Translations under genes and position numbers: made by a program
Source: Plenodomus lindquistii
Lineage: Eukaryota; Ascomycota; Dothideomycetes; Pleosporales; Leptosphaeriaceae
Length of the DNA stretch: 64,000 nucleotides
Direction of reading: 5' to 3'
NCBI GenBank assembly: GCA_025504975.1
Contig: JANUWI010000008.1
Location: 1,517,661 to 1,581,660, forward strand
In this document: piece by piece, positions 10,107 through 22,570 of the stretch
How positions within the stretch are numbered: the first letter of the stretch is position 1
Layout of the letters: every line of letters starts with the position of its first letter
Notes under the pieces: generated by a model
Told to the model about the DNA's origin: nothing
The model's input: the letters and a program-made list of their open reading frames with translations, nothing else
Databases searched by the model: none

Positions 10107-11081
10107 TCAACCAGAACCAGAACCACGGCCACGACCTCCCCGATTACCGCGCGAGGAAGAGCCAGCGCTGGCATTGCTGTTACCGCGAGCACGAACGCGA
10201 GCCGAAGGGAAGGAGGGGTGCTGAGGGCGATGATTAGACTGAGTAGCCTCAATCTCAGCCAAGGGGGGCGAGTTGGCTTCGGTCAGGGTGGCAGGGCGGT
10301 CTAAAAGAAAAGGTTAGCAAGAAGGACAAGTGCGAAGCTACATCGGAAAGCCCTACTGTAGAACGTGCAGCGAGAGGCATTGCCATTGAGGGCGCATTCA
10401 TTGCAGGCCCCGAAGTTCAGCAAGCGGCCCTGATAGTAGGACTGCGAGCAGAGTTCGAAGGTGCGACTGGCGCCAGTACCGCCCTGGCAGCGGGTGCAGC
10501 GATTGTTGTTCGCGTGGCTGCGATTGCCGCCTGCTGACTGCTGAATGGCTTGAACAAAGTTAGCGAAAGACCACTCGAATGACCCTCGGGAAGGAAAACT
10601 TACTGGCCTCTAAGTTGGTGTCATAGTACCCACGTTGAGTACCCATGCCAAACAACTGACTGACAGTCGGAGGGGTGGCAGCCAGGAAGCGCAGCGATTC
10701 GGGACCCAGGTAGGCGTCATCATCATCGCGGTGTATAGCAAGAAGGCGAAGGTGAGGTCCGAGTGTGATGCCCTGGGCCTGCAGCTGCCAGATGAAATGA
10801 GCCAACTCCCTAAGGAATTGCACAGTCACTGGGCGATCACGACGGCGGTTCACTATCACAAGTCAGCAACTGAAGAACAATCGAAGGAGGAAGAACTTAC
10901 ACCACTCTAGCAGGTAGTCCTTCGCCTTGGAAGTGTTATACTGCCATAATTCCGAAGTCATGTCGCCGCCTGAAGCGTAGTGACCCCGGGGAGGACCACC
11001 ACCTGGGGGACCGCCATTCGGAGGGCCACCGCCGCCAGTACCACCACCCAGGCCACCAGGAGCAGTAGCAACCATAGCCAT
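10107..11081 (-). CDS. Spliced antisense gene inside the retrotransposon; Cys-rich zinc-type protein
   Basis: On the minus strand, four exons (11081-10901, 10852-10604, 10548-10357, 10300-10107) join in phase into a 271-residue protein ending TGA. The three introns (48, 55 and 56 nt) begin GTAAGT, GTAAGT and GTAGGG, end AG, and carry branch-like CTGAC, CTAAC and CTAAC, all typical of filamentous fungi. The protein starts MAMVATAPGG and has a Gly/Pro-rich N-terminus (to about 36), a helical middle, six cysteines spaced C-x2-C-x12-C-x14-C-x2-C-x8-C (161, 164, 177, 192, 195, 204), and an Arg/Gly-rich tail. The cysteine block resembles the zinc-binding pattern of fungal DUF3716-type proteins; this is from memory, not a search. 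Role unknown: RNA or DNA binding is possible. Introns survive retrotransposition because they are antisense to the genomic RNA. The in-phase splicing of all four exons makes chance unlikely. Confidence 0.8.
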
Positions 11082-11196
11082 GTTGATCGAGTGGCTGTCA
11101 GAGGGAGAGGAGGTGTTAAGTGAGAGTCGATACAAGCTCGGGAGCTGAAGAGGCAGGAGAGTTGGAGGCTGTTGAAGTCGAAAGTCTGTCGGTAGA

Positions 11197-11257
11197 GAAG
11201 AGTTGAGGGGAGAGAAAGAAAGTTAAGAGGAAGCTGGGGGGAGGAGGTTCTTTTATG
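11197..11257 (-). promoter_or_regulatory. Candidate core promoter of the antisense gene
   Basis: Read on the minus strand, a TATA-like CATAAAAG (11257-11250) lies about 170 nt upstream of the ATG at 11081 and is followed by a long CT-rich tract (about 11233-11197), a common arrangement in fungal promoters. This would give the antisense gene its own transcription independent of the LTR. Inferred from motif and position only. Confidence 0.45.
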
Positions 11258-11456
11258 AGCGGCTGGGCGTTTGCCTCTCGGCGCGGAAATCGGTCATCAG
11301 GCCCCTCAGGGCAATGGCGGTCTCCACCCGTTTCCTGATCGCAACAGAAGCAGCCAACCAGAGGCCAGCAAGCGACGCGCAGTCGAAGGTGAAGGACAGG
11401 AACAGGTGAGAGTCTGCCCAAGTGATCTTGCTGCCTGGCCCGGGGACCAATCGGAG

Positions 11457-11477
11457 GCCTCAGGTGTGACCTGAGGC
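11457..11477. repeat. Short perfect inverted repeat upstream of the antisense gene
   Basis: GCCTCAGGT (11457-11465) and ACCTGAGGC (11469-11477) are exact reverse complements separated by GTG. It sits about 200 bp upstream of the TATA-like box of the antisense gene and could be a binding site for a dimeric regulator. No family can be assigned. Confidence 0.4.
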
Positions 11478-11677
11478 AAACCAGGCGCGGCGATTTCGGG
11501 CAGATTTCTCTCAGTTGGTGATGGATTTCATGGTGTTGAGGCGTTTTTGTTTGCACTTTGGGCACACCGACACGCTCTCGGACAGGCTAGCGGCTGATTG
11601 AGGACCAATCGGGGCTGGTAAGTACGTCATCGGCCCCTAACGCAGTTGCTATCTCGAAGGGGGCTCGAGTTCTAGGT

Positions 11678-11688
11678 GAGGGAGGGAA
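11678..11688 (+). other. Polypurine tract before the 3' LTR
   Basis: GAGGGAGGGAA abuts the 3' LTR, the expected position of the plus-strand primer in LTR retrotransposons. Confidence 0.8.
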
Positions 11689-11883
11689 TGTGGTGGAAAT
11701 ACATGGTGTAGGGGCCCGAGCAGCTCTCAGAGGGGTCACGTGGGTGGGGCAGAACCGATAAATAGCCATCTGAAGTCCTATCGGAGACAGTAGAGACCTT
11801 CTTCTTAGTTATCTCACAACCCACCTTTCACCGATTTGGTATCGAGCCTCCTGTGCCAGAGTGAAGCATGGTCTTCCTCTACA
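11689..11883 (+). repeat. 3' LTR of the Ty3/gypsy element
   Basis: 195 bp, identical base for base to the 5' LTR at 2247-2441. Followed by CTAT, matching the bases before the 5' LTR. Confidence 0.95.
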
Positions 11884-11934
11884 CTATATATAGCTAGAGA
11901 GATAATAAAAAAGTTAAAAAATAAGTTAAAAAAG

Positions 11935-12310
11935 TTAATAGTACTATAGACTACACCTACTTTACTTATATTAAAGCTCTAGCTACTATAAAAAATAAGT
12001 TAAAAGGGTTAATAGTACTATAGAATATACCTATATTACTTATATTAAAGCTCTAGCTACTATAAAAAATAAATTAAAAGAGTTAATAGTACTATAGAGT
12101 ATACTAGCGTTATTAATATTAAAACTAGAACTTTAGAACTATAGATTAGCTACTACTTAGATACTATAAAAAGTTAATTAAAAAAGTTAATACTACTATA
12201 GAGTATACCTATATTACTTATACTAAAAATAACTTTTAAATTATAAACTATTAGGTTTATTAAAAATTATAGTACTATAAAGTATATATATATTATTTAT
12301 ATTAAAAATA
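11935..12310. repeat. Tandem repeat, about 74-bp unit, degenerate
   Basis: Units beginning TTAATAGTACTATAGA start at 11935, 12009 and 12082 and share TTACTTATATTAAAGCTCTA. A more diverged unit follows at about 12190. Differences are mostly transitions. Confidence 0.65.
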
Positions 12311-15300
12311 ACTTTAAAATTATAAACTATTAGATTTATAAAAGATTATAGTATATTTAGTAATAGGCTAAATAGCGTAGTAATACCTATATTCTATAGT
12401 CTAGTATTAGTTTTTTAAAAAACATATAATAGGTTTTTACTAAAGTTAATAATATATATATAGCTATCTAGACTATTAAAAAAAAGTATATTATAGTTAT
12501 TAGTATAGAAGATTTAGCTAGAGTTACTTTTAGTAAAAAATAAATAGTTATAAATATTAATAGAAAAAAATTAGTTATAGGTATTAATAAACTCTAAAAA
12601 TATTATATTATATATTATATAAGTATCTATATACACGCAGCTAAATTATACTATAAAATAAAAAAAGTATAATTATAAATTATTTTTTAGTATTAAACGC
12701 TACTACTAGAGCTTAATATATAGTAAAAAAACTAGGCTATACCTATTATTCTAGTAGATATATCTTTCTAGTAGTAGTAACTATTTTAATCTAGTTTATA
12801 TTTTTTATAAACTACTTATATTTTAGTAATAAATAAGTTTTTTAGCTATTACTACTAGTACTACGCCTATTTATTACTAGGCTTAGAAATTAAAAAAAAC
12901 TTTTAAAGTTACTTTATATATATCTACTATACTTTAAAGTTTATGCTACTATACTAGAGCTTAGGTAGCTTAATTATTTAGCGTTTTAATTAATCTATAT
13001 TAATATATTTCTAATCTAGAAGTTTTTATATTATAGGTAGAGTACTATATAATTAGAAGTTAGTAGTATATATAGATTTTAGCTAACTATACTACTACTA
13101 CTTACTACTTTAACTATTTAGTATATAAAGTAGTAGCTTAAACTATATATAAAGTAAAAAAAAAATATAACATATATAGTAATTATAGTAGAAATAAATA
13201 GAAAGAATAGAGTTTAAATTTATAGTAAAAGAAACTAGGTACTATAGGTTATTTAAAGTTATTTTATACTATTCTAGAGCTAGTACTAGTAGAGTATAAA
13301 CTACTATACTTTACTTTTTTAGTAGCTTATTTACTAGGTATCTTTAGCTACTCTAAAATAGTATAGAGTTAATTAGTAAAGGTTATTTAAAGTTATTTTA
13401 TATAAAACTTTTAATAACTTTTATATACTTTTACTACTACGCTATATATTAAAGGCCTATTTTAATAGAAATACTACTACTTACTAATAATATAATAGTA
13501 TTTTTAAAAAACTACGTATAGTATAGTAGTTTTAAAAAATATAAAAAAAATAGTATACTAGTATAGTATATAATTTATAGCTAGACTTAATAGAATACTA
13601 GTAATATAATTAATATAAAGTAATATATATTAGTAAAAATATAACGCGTAAATCTAGTGCTAGTAAATAGTAATTATAATTTATATATTAGTATATAAAG
13701 TATAGAATAGGTATAGTACTAGTACAGCGTATAGTTTATAACTAAAAAGAGTAGAATCTAAGTAATATAATTAATATATAGTATTATTAGTCTATATAGA
13801 TAGAACGCGTAGATAAATAGAATTAGAGGCTTTTAGTTTAGTATATAATAGATAAGTATTTAGTTATATATATAGAGTAAAGTTACTATAGTAAATATAG
13901 TTAATCTAGTTAAAAACTAGTTAAATATAAGCTACTAATTTAAAATACTTTAATACTTATATATAATTACACCTACTAAATTACTATAAAAAGTTTTTTT
14001 TAATATAGATAATAGAGAAATTATTTTTATAGATATTTATTTAAAGTCTAGTTTTATATAGCTATTTAAATACAAGATCTATATACTATTAATAGATTAA
14101 AATATTTCTAATGTAAATAAAAATATTATCTAAATAGATAATATAGAAGTTATTTAGGTAATTAATAAATATATTATTTATATATTATTAGTAAGTAGCA
14201 GAACTATTATATAATTTAAAAAAAAGTACTTTATATTTATATATACTATAATAAATCTAAAATATAGTATACCTTTTAAAAAAAAAGTTTATATAGATTC
14301 TATTAAAAGTAGCGTGTATATTAAGTTTAGTAAAGATTTTAGCTTTACTAAACCTAGTAAGTAGATTATTAATCTAGAGTATAAAATAAACGTTTTTATA
14401 CGTAAACTATTTAAATTTATAGTAGTTAATATAAACCTATAGTTTTTTATTTAGCTTATAAATATATTAAATTAGTAAAATAAAAAAACTATAATTAGTT
14501 TTAATAAAACTTTTCTATAAGTTATTATATACGTATTACTTTATAGCTTCTAGCTTTTTAGTATTTTATTTATAGAAAAAGCTGTAGCTATTAGATAAAA
14601 GTTTTTTTAAAATAATTTAATAGTTATAGATTTAGTGTTTAGAAAGCTTTTCTAATTCTAGAATATTAAAAATATTCTAATATTAATAGTAATAGAAAAG
14701 TAGCTTAGTTTATAGTAGGTTCTAATTTTTTTAAACTTTAAATTAGTATTAATTTTTAAATAGTTATTCTATTTTATATATAGTAGTAGTAAAGAACTTA
14801 TTTTTTTTAGATTAAAGTAAAATATGTTTATAGAAATAATAGTAATTTAAAAGCTAGTTAGTTTAAAATTACATATAGATTTTTTTTAGGTAGATTCTAG
14901 TATTAGTATTTTAAAAAGCTTTTTTTAAAAATATAGAATTTTTAAAACTTTTTTAATATAGTTTATAAAAAGGTATAGGCTACTAGACTTTAAATATACT
15001 TTGTATTTTTATAAATTACTACGTTATTATATATCTAATATAATCTATTTATTAAATAACCTTTAGTAGAGCTATATAAAAATTAGTAGTATAGAAAAGT
15101 AAATTTTAAAATAGACAGCTAGCTATTAAAACTAAAATTTATTTAAATCTAGTAGAATTTTAAGCTATTTTATCTACTATATACTAATAATAGTATTTTA
15201 TAATCCTAGATCTAATATAATAAAAGGATAATTTAAAATTTTATATCTATTAATAATTATATAAAATCGTATATATTCTATAATAGAGAAAAGAATTAAA

Positions 15301-16109
15301 TTTTTAAACCTTTTAGCCTTTACTAGCTAGAGTAGCTTTTAGATAGAAATTTATAAAAACTATAAAATAGAATAAATAATAGTATAACTTAAAAATAAAT
15401 ATTTTTAAACGCTAGTATTAGTAAATAAATAGAGTTTAACTTTTAAACTAAAATAGTATAAAATAGTAGTAATAATAAAATAAAAAGTATTAAATAATTA
15501 GAAAAAACTAAAATTTAATAGATTATACTTTTAATTTAGTTCTAAGTAGAATAATTCTTTTAAAGCAAGTTATTTTCTATTTATATTTTATTTAGGTTAA
15601 GTACTTTTTTTACGTTATAAAAGTATTTAGCGTAGTTTTTAGTACTAATTTCTTTTATATAAAATAAAAAATATTTTTTAGTATAGTATCTAGATTTACT
15701 ATAGTTATAGTAAATACTTATAGTTTTATTAAAAATAGAAGTAGCTAAAGCGCGTAGTAGTAGTACTATTATTATTAATTTCTAAAATATATAAGTTATA
15801 GAGTATAGTACAATACTATTTAAAGTTTTTTTTAAAAAAATATATAACTATAGTTAGATAGAATTTTACTACTAAAATTTTAAGAATATAAATAATTAAT
15901 AAGTTATTTCTCTAAAATAGATCTTATATTCTATATTAAAGGCTATAAAGTATTCTACTATTTAACTTAAAAAGTTATTCTATATATATTTAAAGCTAAA
16001 GCTTAGTATTTATAATTTAGAAGTTATTTTAGTCTAATATAGTAATTCTATTTAGTATAAAATACTTTTTTTTTATAGAAGCGCTAAAGAAATAAGTTTT
16101 AAAAGTAAA

Positions 16110-16291
16110 TATTATAGAAATAGGTACTTAGAAATAATTAGAAGATAGATTATTATATTGCTAGCTAGGAAGAGATTGTACTATATATACTTTTACTACA
16201 TAAAATTACGTAGGTAGAAGTAGAGGAGCTTTATAGAAGATTCTAAAATTAGGTAGATACAGCGTTAGCTAAGTACTATATACGTGTAATA
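16110..16291 (-). repeat. Solo LTR, RIPped, copia family
   Basis: 182 bp, matching the LTRs at 31783-31964 and 38269-38450. It is flanked on both sides by the same 5-bp GTAAA (16105-16109 and 16292-16296), so it is a solo LTR with an intact target duplication. Orientation is given as for the copia element; ends are TATTA...TAATA, the RIPped form of TG...CA. Confidence 0.8.
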
Positions 16292-18866
16292 GTAAAAAAA
16301 GTTTTTATATATCTATTTATAGCTAGTTAAAAATAGTATAAGCCTCTACTTTTTTATTACTAGTAATAAAGTAACTAGTAAGTAATTTAATTATTTACTT
16401 AGTAATTTAGAATTAATTTTTATATCTATTAGCTAGATATTAGAGTTTAAAATCCTTTTTAACTAATTTAGAAGTACTACTCTATACTAGGGCTATATAA
16501 ATATATTTAGTATAGTAGTAGTTAAAATTAATTTTTAATTAATTCTAGATTAATACTTTATATTATCTAAAAGTAAAGTTTTTACTATTTAATAATTTAT
16601 AGATAGTAGAGATATATTAAAATAAGTATAGCTTATTAATAATATAGAAAAAAGCTTTTAAAAGTTCTATTAAAAAGTTACGCTAGTAGCTATAAAAGGT
16701 TTTAGTAGAAAATAGAAATAAATCTAGATTTATAGTATAGTAAATATTCTTTAGTTTTCTTTTACTTTTACTTTTTAGAGAAGTAAGCTTAGTTTAAAAG
16801 GTAGTAATAACTATAGTAGAGTTTTCTAATATTAGTAGAGTATTTAATATAACTAAAAAAAGTTTAATATTAGTCTAACTTTATTTATTTTTAGTCTAGT
16901 TTAGCCTAACTATTTTTTAAATTTCTAATAAATAGTAAATTTATAGTTTTTCTATAAAAGCTAGCTACTTTCTTCTTAACGTATAAAAAAGGTTTTTTAT
17001 AAAAAAATACATATTAGCTATATTTCTAAGTCTACTAGATTATTAATAGTTTATAAATTTCTATTTTAGCGCTACTAACGCGACTTTTCTAAAGGTAATT
17101 CTAATTATAAAGGATAGAAAATTTTAAACCTAAAAGTTTTAGTTAATTAGAGATTAAAGAAATCTAATTTTCTAATAATAGATCTATTATTATTAATAAA
17201 GGCTAGCTTACTACTAATAAAGGTTTAAAATAAAAGCTAGTTAATAAAAAGTAGAAATAATTATTTTAATAATTTATAATATTATTTAAGCTATTACTAG
17301 TAGTAATATACTTTTTTTATAATATAATAGCTTAAGTAATAGAAGTACTAAAAAAAATCTAAATTACTTTAAAAGTATATAGAAATACGTAATAATTAAA
17401 AAACTAAGTAATTTATATTTCTATAGATTTTATATAAAAGTATAAAAAAAGTATACTTTTACTAAGCTATAGAAAAAATATATTATATATATAATAGTTT
17501 AGAGATTTTTTATAGCTCTATTAGATTTTTCTAGTATTTTATAAATCTAGCCTTTTTTCTGCTGCGTTAGTATATTTTTATTAGTAGAATAAAAATCTCT
17601 ATATATATAGAGGCTGCGTTAATATAGATAGGCTTTAAATAGTAGTTAAAATAGTTCTCTATTTCTAATAAACTATACTATAGAGATAGAGGTAGTTTAT
17701 AAAAAGGTTTATAGCTAAAGTTATAATAGTAATATAATATAGCTTTATTATATTTATTATAAATATTAATAATAATATAAACTATAGTAGCTAGAAATAA
17801 TAGATTAAACTATAATATACTTTATAAATAATTAGTATATATATATAAATAGCTTACTTTTATTAAAACTATACTAGAATTATATATACCTAGGCAATAT
17901 TCTACTAATAATACTAAATAAAACTTTTTAAAAAAGCTTTATAGAGTTTATATTATAGAATTTAGAATAAAATATAATTTTTTTATAATATACTATAGCT
18001 ATTAATAGTATGTTGTATACTATATTATATTAATAATATGCTTATTAACTTCTATATAGAGATTATAGAGCTAAATTTAGAAAAAAAGTAATTATTTAGT
18101 TTATATTTAAACTATATATTTAAATCTTTTTTTAAAGTTTAAAGCTATAATTAAAATAGCTAGTTAATTTTATAATTAGTATAATATAGCTAATAAATTT
18201 TATAATAAGTATAATATAAACTATATTAGTATAATCTAGTATAGTATATTTAACAAATATTACCTTAAGTTTATAGTAAAGTTTAATTATAATTAAAACT
18301 ATAAAAAAGCGTAATATAAAAACTCTAGAGTTTTCTAAACCTAATTCTAGTTAGTAGCTACTCTAAAAAAAGTATAGTATCTAAATATATATAGATATAT
18401 AAATATATTATTCTAATAAAATATATTTTATAATAGATAAGATAGTAATAAGCATAGTTATTATAGCTTTAACGTAGAAAAAAGAATAAAACCTAGTCTA
18501 GTAAAGTAACTAGAAGTAAATAATATTTATATTAGAAATTATTATAATAGAATAGGCTATTCTACTTTTTATTATTTTTAAAAGCTACTATTACTTTTTA
18601 AACTTATATAAAAAGAATAGTCTATTTAGAAATTAGATTATTATAGTTATTAAAAATAACTAGCTAACTAATAAGTGTTAATTTTAGTATTTTAAGTACT
18701 TTAATATCTATACTAAAAGGCTTAGTATTAAAAAGTATAAGTTACTAATTATTAATAGCTATAAAAGCTATAATCTACCTAAATTCTAGTAATACTACTA
18801 GAAAAATAATAATAAATAGATTTTATAGATTAATAGTTTATATAAATAAACAGTTTATTCTATTTT

Positions 18867-19345
18867 TATAATAAAGGTATATTCTATTATAATAAAAACA
18901 TTTAGCTATAAAAGCTTTTTTATAACCTACCTCTATTTTTCTCTATATAAACTTATTAAAGATAAAAAACTATACTAACCTCTATTTAAACGTTTTCTAT
19001 ACTATACTAAGTTAAAATTCTATAGAGGTTTCTACTATAGTATTATCTACGTGCTAATATAGTATAAAGAAAAAAGAAGCTCTATAAAAATTTAGAACTA
19101 CTACTAAATTCTATTTTATATAGCTTATTTTTTTATTAGAACTATAAAAGTAAAACTTTTTTATATTTTTATATAAAGTTTATAGAGATATTTTTTATTT
19201 AGCTTTTTAATATATATATACATCTATATACTTAAATACTAATTTACGTATCTTTTAATACTCTATATTTCTAAGCTATTATAATTTTATACTAAAAATT
19301 AAGAATTTAAAGAATTAATTAGAATTATTTTTACTAGTAACTTTT
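18867..19345 (+). mobile_element. RIPped gypsy 5' LTR plus leader fragment
   Basis: The first 310 bp match the LTRs of the element at 22261-29531. The next about 165 bp match the beginning of its internal region (through TTTTTACTAGTAAC), so this is a 5' LTR with leader of a second family member. Homology is lost after about 19345. Confidence 0.65.
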
Positions 19346-20899
19346 ATACTTTCTATAACTTATTTCTCTATATTTCTTTACTAAATTTTATATTTATTTT
19401 ATTTTAGTATAAACTAATAAATTTATAGCCTAAAATAGATTAGTTAATTAAATATAGAAGTAAACTAGATAATTAAACTTTATAAAGTAAGTTTTTTAGC
19501 TAATATTAAAATAAAATAATATTACAATTTAGTAGGAAAATATATTAAAATAAACTATAAAAAGTATAAAATTTACTAGTAATAATAATTCTAATTAATT
19601 TTAAAAATTATTTATGTTTAGTATAAATTATAGTAGACTATTTATTCTATAGAGTATTTATTTATAAAGTATACTAGTAGCTTTTTTAGTTAGAAATTAG
19701 TTTTTTTTAATAAAAGATATAATAAGCTTTATACTAGCCTTAAATATACATAGTAAAGTTTATAAATATAAAAGTATAGTTAATTAAAATTAAAATAAGT
19801 TTAAAATTAACATTTAAATACTTTATTTATATAAATACTGTATTTATAAAGTATATTACTTTATATACTTTTTATTAAATTTAAAAATGTATATATAAAG
19901 TATACATACCTATATATTATATAATATAAACTACTAATTATAACACTATATATATAAAAGTAGTAACTAATACTTCTAATAGTAATATATTATATTTAAA
20001 CTAAAAAGATTAGTTAAGTTTATTATATAAATATAAATAGACTAAGCTTATAGAAAATATAATAGTAATAAAAAGCTAGTTTATTTATATAAAGTATAAA
20101 TGTTAACTTATTATATAGAAATGTATTTAACTATTTCTAGCTAGAAAGTACTTAAAGTAACTATAATACTCTATAATATATATCTAATACTAAATCTATA
20201 GATATTATTTTCTTTTACTAATATTAACTTTCTTTTAAAGTTTTTATTATGCTAGAAATAATTACTAAACTTCTTTTATTTATTATATTTATTCTAGTTT
20301 ATTGTAACTATGTAATATTTTTTTCTTCTATAGATAATATATCTATAATATACTTTATATAAATTCTAGTATATAAAAAGTAAAGTAATATACATTTTTT
20401 AGGCTATAGTAATATTTAAAATATATTATTTATATTATAGTTTAAATAGAATAATTATATATATATATACTATATAATAGATTTAATAAAACTAATATAC
20501 TATAGTTTATAGCCTCTATATTATATATAATAAAATAGAAAATGCTATAAAAAGTATATAGAAGTTTTACTATTTAATCTATTTATTTTTAGGTATATAG
20601 TAAAAATTATATTACAATTTTTACTAAAAATTCTAAATACTAAAAGTAATAACTAGGAAAAATCTAGAATATCTATTACTATTTCTATTAAAAGTTAGTT
20701 TTAGTTAAAATTCCTTAATAATTAGATAAAAAAAATACTTTTTTAATTAATATTAATAGATTTATAGTATAAAACTTTAGATAGTTATATTATAGTAGCT
20801 TATTAATATAAAGTACTAAAAAGTAGTTAGAATAGTTTTAAACTATATAGAAATTAGCGTAGATTTTAAACCTACATAAATTATATTTTTATAGGCTTT

Positions 20900-22260
20900 T
20901 ATACAAAAAAAATAAAAGAATTATAATATTATAGTTCTATTAGAAGAATAACCTATATAGAATAGAATATAGTAGTAGTTATACGCTTTTATAAAGTTTA
21001 TTTTTCTCTACTATATTAGTATATAGGTAATAAAAAAGTAGAAATTTCTATAAAATCTAAATCTAGTATAGTATAAAGAAAGTTTAAATAGAAATTAGTA
21101 TAGTTCTATATTTTTAATAAGCTTATATAAAAAAATTTAGATAGTTTATAATAAAGCTTTTATAGTTAGAGATTATTATTATAATAGAATATAGTTTTAT
21201 AATATTACCTTTTACTTTTAATTAAATAGATCTATATTTAAGTACTTTCTATATATTTTTTATATTAAATTAATAGTATAATTATTATTTTATTAAAGTA
21301 TATATAAGTTTCTATTTACAATTTATTAATTATTATTATAATAACTACTAAATCTAGTAGTTATACTAGTAAAGTATAACAATTTTTTAAATATTATAAC
21401 TTTTTATTATTTTTTATAATTTATACCTCTATTATATATACTTTAAAACGATTTACTATTACTTTTAATACTTACGCTATATAGTTTTTATAAAAATACC
21501 TATTTTTATACCTTTAGGTATATATTTTTTAGTTTATTAAAGGTTTTATTTATACTTTTTCTACGCTTTGATTTATAATATATTAAACTTAATATATTTA
21601 TTTATATTAGTAGGCTTATAAAAGTATACTAATTATATATTTTTAAATAAAAAGTATAAACTATTAAGTACCTATTTTTTTCTACTAGTTTAAAACTTTT
21701 TTTTACTTTATTAAATATATATATATATAGAACTAGAATATAACTAAATTATAGTAAAGTTTTATAATTTTAAAAGCTTTACTATATAAACTATACTAGC
21801 AAATAAAAATAAAGTAAAAAAGTTTAAAGCTTAGCTAGTAAATATAAAAGCTATAGCTAGTTTAGTTATAGAAATATTAGCTTTAATAGTATAAATAGTT
21901 ACTATATAAATTACTTATTTTAGTATAACTAATATTATACTAGTTAATAACTATATATAATAACAAAATTTATAGTTTATATAAAAAGGTTTTAAATTTA
22001 TATAAAAAAAATAAGATTTTTTAAAAAATATAGTAGCTGTTACTACTATAATTTGTAGAGAAACTTTAGACTTTTAAAAAAAAAAATAAGTCTATTTAAA
22101 ATTTTAATAAAAAGTTTTAAAGTATAAAAGTATTTAAAACTTTATATTAGATATAGTATATAATACTTAAAATAGGAATATAAAAGTTAAAGAATTATAG
22201 TAGAAAATAAATAGATTTTAAAAAACTTCTATATTTATTAATAATAGTTAGTTTACTAAG
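20900..22260 (-). mobile_element. Inverted 3' fragment of the same RIPped gypsy family
   Basis: 20900-21204 is the reverse complement of the family LTR. The sequence from 21205 rightwards is the reverse complement of the region just upstream of the 3' LTR of the neighbouring element (compare 21270-21480 with 28950-29170). It is therefore the 3' end of a minus-strand copy, cut at 22260 where the plus-strand element begins, probably by its insertion. Confidence 0.65.
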
Positions 22261-22570
22261 TATAATAAAGCTATATTCTATTATAATAATAACCTTTAGC
22301 TATAGAAGCCCTTTTATAAGCTACCTCTATTTTTCTCTATATAAATTTATTAAAAATAAAAAAACTATACTAACTTTTACCTAAACTACTATTATACTAT
22401 ACCTAGTCTAGATTCTATATAAATTTTTACTTTACTATTACCTACGTGCTAATATAGTAGAGGAAAAAAAAGAATTTTATAAAGGCCTAGAATAACTACT
22501 AAGTTCTACTCTATATAGCTTACTTTTTTAATAGAACTATAAAAGTATAATTTTTTTATTTTTTTATATA
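22261..22570 (+). repeat. 5' LTR of the RIPped gypsy element
   Basis: About 310 bp, alignable along its length to 29225-29531, to 18867-19176, and (inverted) to 20900-21204. All share the segment TACGTGCTAATATAGTA or its RIP variants. Confidence 0.75.

Larger units (their letters stand above)
2247..11883 (+). mobile_element. Intact Ty3/gypsy LTR retrotransposon carrying an extra antisense gene
   Basis: The 9.6-kb element has two identical 195-bp LTRs starting TGTGG and ending CTACA, a gag-protease frame, an overlapping pol frame in the order RT, RNase H, integrase (the Ty3/gypsy order), a purine tract before the 3' LTR, and a short target duplication (CTAT, or ACTAT if the final A is counted with the target). 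Its composition is balanced and free of RIP, in sharp contrast to the flanks. Identical LTRs plus intact frames mean a recent insertion. Unusually, about 1.96 kb separates the pol stop from the 3' LTR, and this holds a spliced gene on the opposite strand. No TGG-type tRNA primer site is visible after the 5' LTR, so the priming mode is unclear. I see no chromodomain after the integrase. Confidence 0.95.

Noticed and set aside
11116..11565. 149-residue minus-strand ORF upstream of the antisense gene
   Set aside because: Pro/His/Arg-rich, lies over the putative promoter and 5' leader of the antisense gene, and does not join it in phase by a clear intron.
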